A DNA stretch of 14,349 bases from CAYGWP01 sp964353455 (lineage in GTDB: Bacteria; Planctomycetota; Phycisphaerae; FEN-1346), in contig CAYGWP010000489.1 in the NCBI GenBank assembly GCA_964353455.1, positions 1 to 14,349 on the forward strand, given 5' to 3'. Position 1 is the first letter of the stretch. Every line of letters begins with the position of its first letter. Under the pieces are notes generated by a model. That model ran no database searches, had not been told where the DNA came from, and worked only from the letters and a program-made list of their open reading frames with translations. Positions 1-7,900 of the stretch are shown piece by piece. Position numbers and translations under genes: made by a program.

Positions 1-10
1 TCAGGGGCTC

Positions 11-191
11 GCGCGGCGGGTCGGGAGACCCGCCGCGCAGGAACTCGGGGCGGGCCCACGAGCGCGGCGGGTCTCCCGACCCGCCGCGCAGGAACTCGGG
101 GCGGGCCCACAAGCGCGGCGGGTCTCCCGACCCGCCGCGCAGGAACTCGGGGCGGGCCCACGAGCGCGGCGGGTCTCCCGACCCGCCGCGC
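11..191. repeat. Tandem 51-bp repeats carrying strong 28-bp palindromes
   Basis: Four palindromes lie at 11-38, 62-89, 113-140 and 164-191. Each has 12-base arms (GCGCGGCGGGTC and GACCCGCCGCGC) around a 4-base loop. The 23-base stretches between them (39-61, 90-112, 141-163) are identical except for one base (CACGA versus CACAA). The repeat unit is therefore 51 bp, with three full units from 39 to 191. The loop is GGGA in the first palindrome and TCCC, its reverse complement, in the other three. The array ends 39 bp before the first gene of the operon. It could form very stable hairpins in DNA or RNA; whether it acts as a terminator for an upstream gene, an attenuator or a REP-like element cannot be told from here. 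No coding frame is supported in 1-230. Confidence 0.93.
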
Positions 192-230
192 AAGTGGCGT
201 GGGGTCACCCGCTCGCAGGCAAGGCAAGCG

Positions 231-1205
231 ATGAGTTACCGAGACGAGATCGGCGCGGCGTACGGCGGGCACGCCGGGTTCGAGGTGACGCCCGAAGTCA
301 AGGTGATGGCCGACGGGCGGGGCCTGGCGTTCCCGGTGCTCTTCACGAAGGAGCGGGCCGACCGCCCGTTCGGCGCGCAGGTGGACCTGTACTCCCGCGA
401 CGATTGCCCGCTGTGCCTCAGCATGCGCGAGGGGAAGACCAAGAGCAACATCGTCCGCGGCATGGAGTGGCTCCCTGCGACGTACCCGATCAAGTCGTTC
501 CACGGCATCGCGTACCCGGCGGAACATCGGGCTGGCATCCTGGCGGAGGACGTGGTCTGCATCGGCGCGTTTCTTGACCGGGCGGGCGATGCCGTGGCCT
601 GCTGGAACCTCCGCGGAAGCGGGGCGTCGATACCGGAACACATGCACATCCAGTCACACGATTTCTCACTGCCGGCCGGGCCTGGCGGCCCTGGCACGGC
701 AGGCGTGCCGTGGCCTGACGGCGCGCCGGCGGTCGCCAGCGCGTTTCCGCTCCTTGGGCGCCAGGCGCGGATGATCTCGCGCCAAGGCGGGCTTGTGCTG
801 TCGCGCGTGGCGGACTACCCGGCGTTCGCGCTTCTGGTGCAAGGGCCGTGGGACCTCGTTGGCCGATGGATGGCGACGTACCTGGCGGCGGCGAACGCGA
901 GGGTGCACAACTTCGGCATGGCGCCGGGGGGGCGGCTGTACGTCATACCGCGCGGACCTGGGAAGGCCCCCAGCCAGGAGAACACGTACGGGGCAAGCGA
1001 GATGCTCGGCCTCATCACGCCGGTCACGCGGCCGGCGTACGAGGCCATTTCGTCTTTCGAGGTCGTCGCCGAGGCCCTGCGCATCTGCGGCATCGAGAAC
1101 GAGAAGGAGCGCCTGGCCGCCGAAGAGCACGCGGCGTGGGCGATGCGGCACGTTCTGTCCAGCGGTAGGGGTACGCCATGCCGAAACTCGACGTCGAGCG
1201 CCTGA
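231..1205 (+). CDS. HIT-superfamily nucleotidyltransferase, Ap4A phosphorylase/GalT-like
   Basis: This 324-residue protein resembles the two-domain HIT superfamily branch of galactose-1-phosphate uridylyltransferase, Ap4A phosphorylase and DUF4922 proteins. The clearest evidence is GSGASIPEHMHIQSHDF at residues 129-145. It holds the HxHxQ active site (H137, H139, Q141), in which family members use the second His as the nucleotidylated nucleophile, preceded by a GAS stretch typical of Ap4A phosphorylases. CPLC at 59-62 matches the zinc CxxC of GalT. The second half has RVHNFGM (224-230), RLYVIPR (235-241) and NTYGASEMLGLI (251-262), like the C-terminal half of these enzymes. The expected chemistry is transfer or phosphorolysis of a nucleoside monophosphate group; the substrate is unknown. 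The ATG at 231 has only a weak AAGGC ribosome site. The last 28 bp overlap the next gene, so it is probably the operon leader. Confidence 0.8.
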   Translation: MSYRDEIGAAYGGHAGFEVTPEVKVMADGRGLAFPVLFTKERADRPFGAQVDLYSRDDCPLCLSMREGKTKSNIVRGMEWLPATYPIKSFHGIAYPAEHRAGILAEDVVCIGAFLDRAGDAVACWNLRGSGASIPEHMHIQSHDFSLPAGPGGPGTAGVPWPDGAPAVASAFPLLGRQARMISRQGGLVLSRVADYPAFALLVQGPWDLVGRWMATYLAAANARVHNFGMAPGGRLYVIPRGPGKAPSQENTYGASEMLGLITPVTRPAYEAISSFEVVAEALRICGIENEKERLAAEEHAAWAMRHVLSSGRGTPCRNSTSSA

Positions 1206-1759
1206 TGGACCTGAGCCGGCCCGCGATGGCGCGGTTCGCCAGGGTCGAGCCGAAACGGTGGGACCGTCGGGCCATACTGCTGGAACTCGTGGGCGAGGTC
1301 GGGGCGCTGGCACACCACGTGCAGCGCTGGGACGGTTTCAAGCATGGCCGGGCCGACATGGTTAAAATTGCCGATGAGTGCTCCGACGTGCTGTTCATGC
1401 TCCTGAGGCTGGCGGAGGCCGACGCGTTGGCCCTGCCGCGGTACGTGGAGGTCGCGCAGAGCGACGGCGGCCGCGCGGGCGACATCGTGCTTGACCTCGA
1501 GGGATGCGTCACGCGCCTCCGGGAGTCCGCGGGCGACGGCCGCGCGACGCTGGTGACCGCGGTGGAGCGGCTCGCGGCGCTGGCGGACCTTGTGGGCATC
1601 GACCTCGCCAAGGAGCACGAGCGCGAGATGGCGATCGCGATGCTGTACTTCGACGCCGCCGGCGACGGATGGCCGCGAATCAGAGTGCCGCGGAACCTCA
1701 AGGCCGTGCTGAAACTATGGCTCCTCATGCGGGAGAAGAAGCGATGGCCGCGCAGATGA
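1178..1759 (+). CDS. MazG-like nucleotide pyrophosphohydrolase-fold protein
   Basis: This is a 193-residue all-helical protein. Residues 34-85 (LLELVGEVGALAHHV, then KIADECSDVLFMLLRLAEAD) follow the MazG pattern, in which an ExxE and an ExxD motif bind Mg2+ to hydrolyse NTPs to NMP and PPi. E40, E67 and D70 are present, but the second Glu of ExxE is A43, so one of the usual four acidic ligands appears to be missing. A second helical segment (about 119-152, ERLAALADLVGIDLAKE) looks like a degenerate copy of the post-motif helix. The start at 1178 has AGGGG at 1167-1171. The gene overlaps its upstream neighbour by 28 bp and its downstream neighbour by 16 bp. It may be a weakened pyrophosphatase, a house-cleaning enzyme for a product of the operon, or a nucleotide sensor. 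Fold assignment is fairly sure; activity is not. Confidence 0.75.
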   Translation: MPKLDVERLMDLSRPAMARFARVEPKRWDRRAILLELVGEVGALAHHVQRWDGFKHGRADMVKIADECSDVLFMLLRLAEADALALPRYVEVAQSDGGRAGDIVLDLEGCVTRLRESAGDGRATLVTAVERLAALADLVGIDLAKEHEREMAIAMLYFDAAGDGWPRIRVPRNLKAVLKLWLLMREKKRWPRR

Positions 1760-2934
1760 AACCGTACCTGGTGCGGATCGAGCGTTCGTGCGGCATCGTG
1801 ATCGACCGCCGGGCGCGACGCTGGAACTTCACGACCTCCGCCGAGGCCGACGCCTGGGCCGCGCGCCCGGACGCCGAGACCATCGACTACCGCGACGCCG
1901 TGCCTCCGGGAAAACGCGTCCGCTTCGGCTCGCCGCACTCTCTCTTTCTGGACGTGACGAGCCAGTGCCAGTGCAAGTGCTGGTACTGCTACAACCGCGC
2001 CGCGGATGATCACCCGGCGGAGATGACGGCGGGGGAGATGTCGGCGCTTATCCGGCGGTTCGCCGCGATAGGGGGAATCGAGTTGCGGCTGGCCGGCGGC
2101 GAGCCGACGCTGCGCCCGGAACTCCTCGACCTCATCCGCCTGGCCGACGAACTGGCGCTTCGGACGGTGCTCGTGACGAACGGCATGATTGCGGAAGGAC
2201 TGCTGCGGGAACTCGCCCGGGCGCCCGTCGCCGCCTGCTACATCTCGATACAGGGCGACCGCGAGACGCACGATGCCGCGCGCGGACGCGGAAGTTACGA
2301 CTGGTGCGCCCGCAGCGCGAAGTTCCTTGCGGCGGCCGGCGCGGCCGTCCGGCTGTCGATGGTCTTCCACAAGCGGAACCGGCATTGCGTGGAGCACGTG
2401 GCGGCCCTTGCGGCGGAGATGGGGGCGAGCGCGGCCTTTAATCCCCTCCGGCCGGTCGGCGGCGCCACGCCCGACGACGTGCTGGGTCCCGAGGAGCACC
2501 GGCGCCTGGTCGAGACGGTCGTCGCGCTGCGGAAGGCCTACCCGAAGACTCGCATCGACACGCCGTGGGATTACCTGGCAGCGCCCCCTGGTCCGCCGCT
2601 CACCGGGGCGTACAAGCGTATCGGCTGCGGAAACGGGGGCCTCACGGTGACGGCGTCGGGGGACTGCTTCACGTGCGGTCAGGCGTGCGGCAGGCCGGAG
2701 TTCTGCGCGGGCAACGTCCGTCGCGAGGACCTCCGGGCGATATGGCTGCGGTCGCGCAAGTCGTGTCCGCTGGCCAACGCGGAGTTGCCCGCGCGGTGCA
2801 ACACATGCCCCTATCTTTATGGCTCAGTGTGTTTCGGCGGGTGCGCCGTCACGGCCCTCGTGATGCGCGGCGCGGCGGATGCCGGCGACCCGTACTGCTT
2901 CGCGGACCTGGTGCGCGGGGGCGAGTGCGCATGA
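1744..2934 (+). CDS. Radical SAM/SPASM enzyme, first of pair
   Basis: This 396-residue protein has a complete radical SAM cluster motif, CxxxCxxC, at C75, C79 and C82 in TSQCQCKCWYCYN, with an extra Cys at 77. A GGEP SAM-binding motif follows at 118-121. The C-terminal SPASM region is rich in Cys (C295, C308, C311, C315, C321, C341, C352, C355, C363, C367, C385) and should hold one or two auxiliary Fe-S clusters. Enzymes of this architecture typically modify peptides by radical chemistry or build small cofactors (PqqE, AlbA and anSME types). The 70-residue N-terminal extension resembles that of the next gene. I chose the ATG at 1744, preceded by GGGAGAAG at 1731-1738; the ATG at 1756 has no such site. 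It overlaps the MazG-like gene by 16 bp and meets the next gene in an ATGA. The substrate is unknown. Confidence 0.93.
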   Translation: MAAQMKPYLVRIERSCGIVIDRRARRWNFTTSAEADAWAARPDAETIDYRDAVPPGKRVRFGSPHSLFLDVTSQCQCKCWYCYNRAADDHPAEMTAGEMSALIRRFAAIGGIELRLAGGEPTLRPELLDLIRLADELALRTVLVTNGMIAEGLLRELARAPVAACYISIQGDRETHDAARGRGSYDWCARSAKFLAAAGAAVRLSMVFHKRNRHCVEHVAALAAEMGASAAFNPLRPVGGATPDDVLGPEEHRRLVETVVALRKAYPKTRIDTPWDYLAAPPGPPLTGAYKRIGCGNGGLTVTASGDCFTCGQACGRPEFCAGNVRREDLRAIWLRSRKSCPLANAELPARCNTCPYLYGSVCFGGCAVTALVMRGAADAGDPYCFADLVRGGECA

Positions 2935-4235
2935 TTCGCTCGAACCCATTTGTCGTGTTTGAGGGACCTGTGCCGCCCCGGCTGCGGGTCCGAGAGGAGG
3001 CCGAGGGGGGCCTCTCTTTCGACCCGGACGCCGGAACGGTGAAGACCCTGGCCGAGAAGGCCCTCGCGCAGGCCCGGAGCGAGGCCGCCGACGATCCGCG
3101 CATCATTTACTATGCCGCGCGCAAGTGGTCCGACCGGCCGCCGGCAAAGGGGTGCCTCATCTCGCCCACGCGCATCTACCTGGAGGTGACGAGCCGGTGC
3201 AACCTGCGGTGCCCGTTCTGCTTCCGCGATGCCGGCGCGCCCGGCCCGGGGGAACTCGACACCGACCGTATGACGGCCCTGGTGCGGACGCTGGCCGCCA
3301 TCGGCATCCACGAACTGCGCCTGACGGGCGGCGAGCCGACGCTGCGGCGGGACATCCTGGCGATCATCGACGAGGCGGTCTCTCAGGGCCTCTTCGTCAC
3401 GCTCAGCACCAACGGCGTGTTTTCGGCCGAGATGCTGGCCGACCTGACGGCACGCAAGGTCGGGCGGTACCTGGTGTCGCTGGAGGGGGTGCGGCCGGTG
3501 CACGAGGCGATGCGCGGCTCCGGGACATTCGAGCCGACGATGCAGACGATCGACGGCCTGGTTGCGGCCGGCAAGCGCGTGCGGGTCAACACGCTGCTTG
3601 CGCGGCCGACGCTGGAGCGGCTGCCGGAGTTGCTGGCGCTCCTGCGGGACCACGGGGTGCGGCACGCGGTGCTGATCGCTCCTCGGCCGCTGGGTCGTGC
3701 CGCGCGGCCGCCGTTCGCGGACATGGCGATCGGGCCGGCGGAGATGGACCGCGTGGCCCGCGCGATCGGCCCGCTCTCAAAAGAATCTGGCGTGGCGATT
3801 GAATTCCACTATGATGTTTATCGCGGCCGGGTCGGGCAGCCGAGCGACCCGGTGATCCGGAAGCGCAAGAGTTGCCCGGCCGGGCGTGAGGCGGCGTTCA
3901 TCTCGCCCGACGGGCGGCTGTACGCCTGCGGGTGCGCGGCCGACTGGCTGGCCGACCCGGCGATGCGGGACTGCGTGCTCGCCGGGAGCGTCGCGGGCCT
4001 CGGGCCCGAGGGCGTGTGGGAGTTGTGGCAGCGGGCGAGCGTCTGGCGTCCGCTTCGGGACTGGCGGGCGTCGAAGGCCGCCTCATGCCTGCGGTGCGCG
4101 CACTACGGCCACGGGTGTTTCGGGTCGTGCCCGATCCACTCTTACGCGGCCGGCGGCGCGTTCAACGCACCGGACCCGCTTTGCTGGCTGAAGGAGTCGC
4201 CGCGGCGACCGGCAGAAGAGGAGCCGATTGCATGA
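2931..4235 (+). CDS. Radical SAM/SPASM enzyme, second of pair
   Basis: This 434-residue protein has the radical SAM motif CNLRCPFC (C90, C94, C97) after the beta-strand RIYLEVTSR, and TGGEP at 132-136. Its SPASM-like C-terminus carries C315, C333, C335, C386, C389, C396, C400 and C418, including CLRCAHYGHGCFGSC at 386-400. It is clearly related to the preceding protein but divergent, so the two probably act in sequence or on different residues of one substrate rather than being redundant. The 85-residue N-terminal extension has LRVREEAEGGLSF-D, which aligns with VRIERSCGIVI-D in the partner. This could be a small substrate-recognition module of the PqqD/RRE type; that is inference. The ATG at 2931 shares ATGA with the upstream stop, and the downstream gene also starts in an ATGA. 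The open frame upstream of 2931 is a shadow of the preceding gene. Confidence 0.93.
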   Translation: MIRSNPFVVFEGPVPPRLRVREEAEGGLSFDPDAGTVKTLAEKALAQARSEAADDPRIIYYAARKWSDRPPAKGCLISPTRIYLEVTSRCNLRCPFCFRDAGAPGPGELDTDRMTALVRTLAAIGIHELRLTGGEPTLRRDILAIIDEAVSQGLFVTLSTNGVFSAEMLADLTARKVGRYLVSLEGVRPVHEAMRGSGTFEPTMQTIDGLVAAGKRVRVNTLLARPTLERLPELLALLRDHGVRHAVLIAPRPLGRAARPPFADMAIGPAEMDRVARAIGPLSKESGVAIEFHYDVYRGRVGQPSDPVIRKRKSCPAGREAAFISPDGRLYACGCAADWLADPAMRDCVLAGSVAGLGPEGVWELWQRASVWRPLRDWRASKAASCLRCAHYGHGCFGSCPIHSYAAGGAFNAPDPLCWLKESPRRPAEEEPIA

Positions 4236-4966
4236 ACACGAAGGACTTCGTGGAACTGCGCAGCAAGGCCGGCATGACGCAGGCGGCCGTGGCGGACGCC
4301 CTGGGCGTCACTCCTCGCACGATCTGCGCCTGGGAGACGGCCAGTCCGCCGCGTGAACTGACGATGATGGAAGCCCACGCCGTCAGGAACCTCTTCTGCC
4401 GCAACCTCCTCGAAGAGCCGATCAGCAGGATGTGCGAGGAGGCGTTCCAGGCGATCCCGAGCGAGATGGTGGCGATCTGGCTCGTGCAGGAGCAGGACTG
4501 CATCCTCCTGCCTGCCGCTGCGCGGTACCACGATGTTCAGATGGGAACCCTCAGCGTGAACGCCCGGCGCAACGTGCAGAGCGCCCAGTGCGTTGCGCCG
4601 CTGGTGGTCGAATCGCTGACCACGTACCCGCTCCGCAGCGGCGAGACAGTGAACCTGGCCGGCGATGCCATCCTCCACCACAGGGCCAAGAAGTACAAGC
4701 AGAGCCGCGCATCGCCCATCTTCCAGGGCGGCCTGTGCGAGAGCCTGTTGCACGTGCCGGCGTTTACCGAGTCGGCTCGCGGGCCGACGCCGGTGCTGCT
4801 TCTGAGCCTCGAGAACCGTCTGGACGATCACGGGCAGGTCATCAAGCCCGAGTCGGGCCAGACGCGAATCTACTCGCGGACCGACGAGGACGCCGCCAAC
4901 AAGGCCGCCGACAGTTTCAAGGACGAACTCCAGGGCTTCATGCGGCTGCTGGATATGCTGGAGTAG
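4232..4966 (+). CDS. XRE-family HTH regulator with GAF-like sensor domain
   Basis: This 244-residue protein begins with an XRE/Cro-type helix-turn-helix at residues 4-36 (FVELRSKAGMTQAAVADALG, followed by VTPRTICAWE). The MTQAAVADALGVTPRTI core is typical for DNA binding. After a helical linker, residues about 64-200 look like a GAF domain: PSEMVAIWLVQEQDCILL, then TYPLRSGETVNLAGDAI (131-147), then ESLLHVPAF (170-178) and VLLLSLENRLDDHG (188-201). GAF domains bind small molecules such as nucleotides, so this is probably a ligand-responsive regulator of its own operon. It is translationally coupled to the radical SAM gene (ATGA) and has the best ribosome site of the operon (AGGAG at 4219-4223). 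It is the last gene of the operon. The HTH call is strong; the GAF call is moderate, and the ligand is unknown. Confidence 0.82.
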   Translation: MNTKDFVELRSKAGMTQAAVADALGVTPRTICAWETASPPRELTMMEAHAVRNLFCRNLLEEPISRMCEEAFQAIPSEMVAIWLVQEQDCILLPAAARYHDVQMGTLSVNARRNVQSAQCVAPLVVESLTTYPLRSGETVNLAGDAILHHRAKKYKQSRASPIFQGGLCESLLHVPAFTESARGPTPVLLLSLENRLDDHGQVIKPESGQTRIYSRTDEDAANKAADSFKDELQGFMRLLDMLE

Positions 4967-4983
4967 AAAACACGCCTCTTGCC

Positions 4984-7900
4984 TCACGTCCCGCGGTCGC
5001 TGACACCCAAGTTGTACGTGCCCGTCGTGCCGGCGGTGCGGCTGCGCAGTTCGGTCGGCGATGCCGTCCGGTTCTGCATCGACGATACCACCAGGTAATA
5101 CGTGCCGCCGGACGTGAAGGTGTATTCCAGGTATGATTCCTTGAGCACCACCCTTTCGCCCGGCCCGCTGCCGTTGTCGTTGAAGGCCAGGCGGTTCCAC
5201 CTGGAGTCATAGAGGCGGATGTACGAGTCGAGCCCATTGAGTCTGCCAGTGAGGTCGATGTCGAAGCCAAGCCTTTCGCCGCCATCCAGCCGCAGGCTGT
5301 ACACATCCATGTCGTACGGTCCGATCCACTCGTCGGTGCCGATGCCGCCGAAATACGTGCCGACGCCCGCATCGACGGGCTGGACGTCGTTGCCAACGGG
5401 CGACTGGAGGTCGCGTTCGGCCGAGACGGGAGCGCGGTCGAGGCCGTCGCCGCGGTTGGCGTTGTTGGCCTCGTCGCGCTCCACCACGGCGTTATTCTGG
5501 TCCACGATGATGCCGACCCAGTACTGGTTGTCGCGCATGCCGAGGGCGTACGGGTTGGGGAGCGTCACATTGACCCTGCTGTTGAACGTTTCGCCGGCCG
5601 CCAGCGCGGGGATGTTGACGGTCGTTACAGGCGTGTCGGCGGTGGTGATCGTCTGATCGTCCGAGAGATAGATGCCGGCGACGGTGGCGGGCGCCGCCAG
5701 GCCGCCGGCGTTCTCGACGGTGAAGTCGAACTGGCTGCGGCCGGGACCGAGGACCGTCTGCTCCCGCGGCAGGCCGAACCGCGTAGCCCGAAGATCCGGC
5801 GTAACGTCGCTCACGGTAAGGTAGTACCAGCCCGTGCCGCCGCCGTTGCGGTCAACCAGGCTGCCGGGGCCGCCGTCCTCGTTATTTGAATCGGAGACGA
5901 CCACGCAGTACAGGCCGGTGGTGGGGATAACGATCTGGAGGTGGCCGAGCGGGTCGCCGAAGGATGCGACATTCTCTGCCACCAGCGCCCCGGTGGCGGC
6001 GCTATAGACGCGGACCCACTCGTCAAAGTCGCCCGCGACGGGCAAGGCGTCTATGTTGACCGTATGCCCGGCCACACCATTGAATGAATACGTGTCGATA
6101 TCATAACGCCCGACCCACTCGTCCTCGCCGATGCTGGCCAGGATGGCATCGTCAAACGCGATGGCCTCCGGCGCCGCGCGGGCGAAGACCTGGGCCGGCG
6201 TCGGGGCCGAGGTGAGGCCGGCCGTGGAGACGAGGTGCCGCTCGGCGGCGATAACGTCGGTGTCCAGGCCCGGGCCGCGGTTGGAGTTGTTGTTCTCGAT
6301 GATCTCGGCCACAGCATTCGCCGAATCGACCACCATGCCGATCGTGTAGTGGTTGTCGGTGAGGAACGACGGCGGCAGGTCGGGCAGGGTCAGGGTGCAC
6401 GGCCCCTCGAAATGCGTATTACTGTTGTACGTCTGGCGGGCGGCGAGGCCGCCGATGTTGATCGTCTGAAGGAGGATGTCGTCGGGGCCGATGGCCGCAT
6501 CATCCGAGAGGTAGAACGCCACCGCGAACGCCCCGGCTGCCCCCGTTCCGCGGTTCTGGATGCTGAAGTTGATATCAACGGAGTTCCACACATCACCGTC
6601 GCCGGCGAACGTGTCGGGGTAATCCGTCAGGACATCGAAGGAGGTCGGCACGAGGTCGGCCGTGATGTTGGACAGCGAGAGGTGATAATACCCCGTCGAG
6701 CCGCTCTGGCGGCCGTCGAAGTACCGCGGGTCGCCGCCGTGGTTCTGGGCCGAGGAGACCACGAGGTAGTACGGCCTGCCGGAGGTCCTGAAGGTGTACT
6801 GGAGGTACGCATCGTCGGCCAGGGTCTCGCCGGCGGCCGCGCCGTCGTCGTTGGCGGCCAGGAGGTTCCACCCGGCGTCATACAGGCGGACGTAGGAGTC
6901 AAGCGTGCCCGACATGTCATCCACGTCGAAACCGACCGTCTGCCTGGCCGCCGGGGTGAATTGGTAGATGTCGAAATCGTAACCGCCGGCCCACTCGGTC
7001 AGGCCGATGTCGCGCCAAGTGAGCGTCTGGCCGACGCTTACGGCCGTGGCATTGACCGTGCCGCCGGCCGGAACGGGCAGGTCGCCCTCCGGCCCGAAGG
7101 CGAGGACCTGGGTCAGCGCGTTGTTCGTCTCGTTTGACTCGACGACCTGGCCGCCGCCGTCGGCCACCATGCGGACGTAATAGCGGTTGTTGCGGGTGAG
7201 GAACGGCACGGCGTTGCGGAGGTCCAGGTTTGTGACGCCCGAGACGCTCCCGCCGGTGAAGAGGCCGACATCGACGGCCACGGAGCCGACGTGTGCCGTC
7301 ACGCCGCCCGTGGGTGCGCTGGCCAGGTAGAAATCGATGGTGAACGGCAGCGAGAGTCCGGCGCCCTGGTTCTCGACGTCAAAACCGACGCTCAGGGACC
7401 AGTCGGCATCTCCGTGGGTCGGCGATGCCGCCGGCGTCAGGACCGTGGCAACAAGGTCGGCATACTCCTTCGATACGAGCAGCGTGTACTGGCCGGTGGT
7501 GCCGGAACTGCGGTCCGAGAGGATACGGGGATCGTGGTCGCGGTTGGCGTAGTCGCTGCACACCACGTAGTACCTGCCGGCGGCCGGGGCGGCGAACTGA
7601 AGGTACGAATCGTACGCGCCGCCGGCCTCGCCGGGGCCCTGCGCATCATCGCTAAGGGCGAGCAGGTTGCCGGAGGAATCGTACAGGCGGACGAACGGGT
7701 CGAGGCCGACGGTCTGGGAGTCCATGTCGATGCCGTAGGTCTGCCCGGCGACGGCGTCGAACGTATATGTGTCGATGTCGTAATTGCCGATCCACTCCCA
7801 CTGCCCGATGGACCTCGTGATGAGGGAGTCGGTCGGCATCCACTCGGCCGGAACGCTGGCGTTCCATGAAGGCGTCAGGGTCGAGACCGGCGTGGCAAGA

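Noticed and set aside
11..191. CRISPR array with 28-bp repeats and 23-bp spacers
   Set aside because: The spacers are practically identical to each other, so this is a tandem repeat; no cas gene is present.
1024..2499. Long minus-strand open frame of 491 codons
   Set aside because: It lies opposite the MazG-like and radical SAM genes, is Arg-rich without motifs, and is a typical high-GC antisense shadow.
2565..2930. Upstream extension of the second radical SAM protein
   Set aside because: It is an out-of-frame reading of the preceding radical SAM gene, and the ATGA junction gives a normal start.
1744..4235. Alternative heme (AhbC/AhbD or NirJ) or viperin assignment for the radical SAM pair
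   Set aside because: No other heme-pathway gene is adjacent, the N-terminal extensions are long, and viperins lack a SPASM region; sequence alone does not support either.
6235..7137. Plus-strand open frame of 300 codons and other frames opposite the giant gene
   Set aside because: The minus-strand frame encodes recognisable CARDB and PPC repeats throughout; the plus-strand products show no family features.
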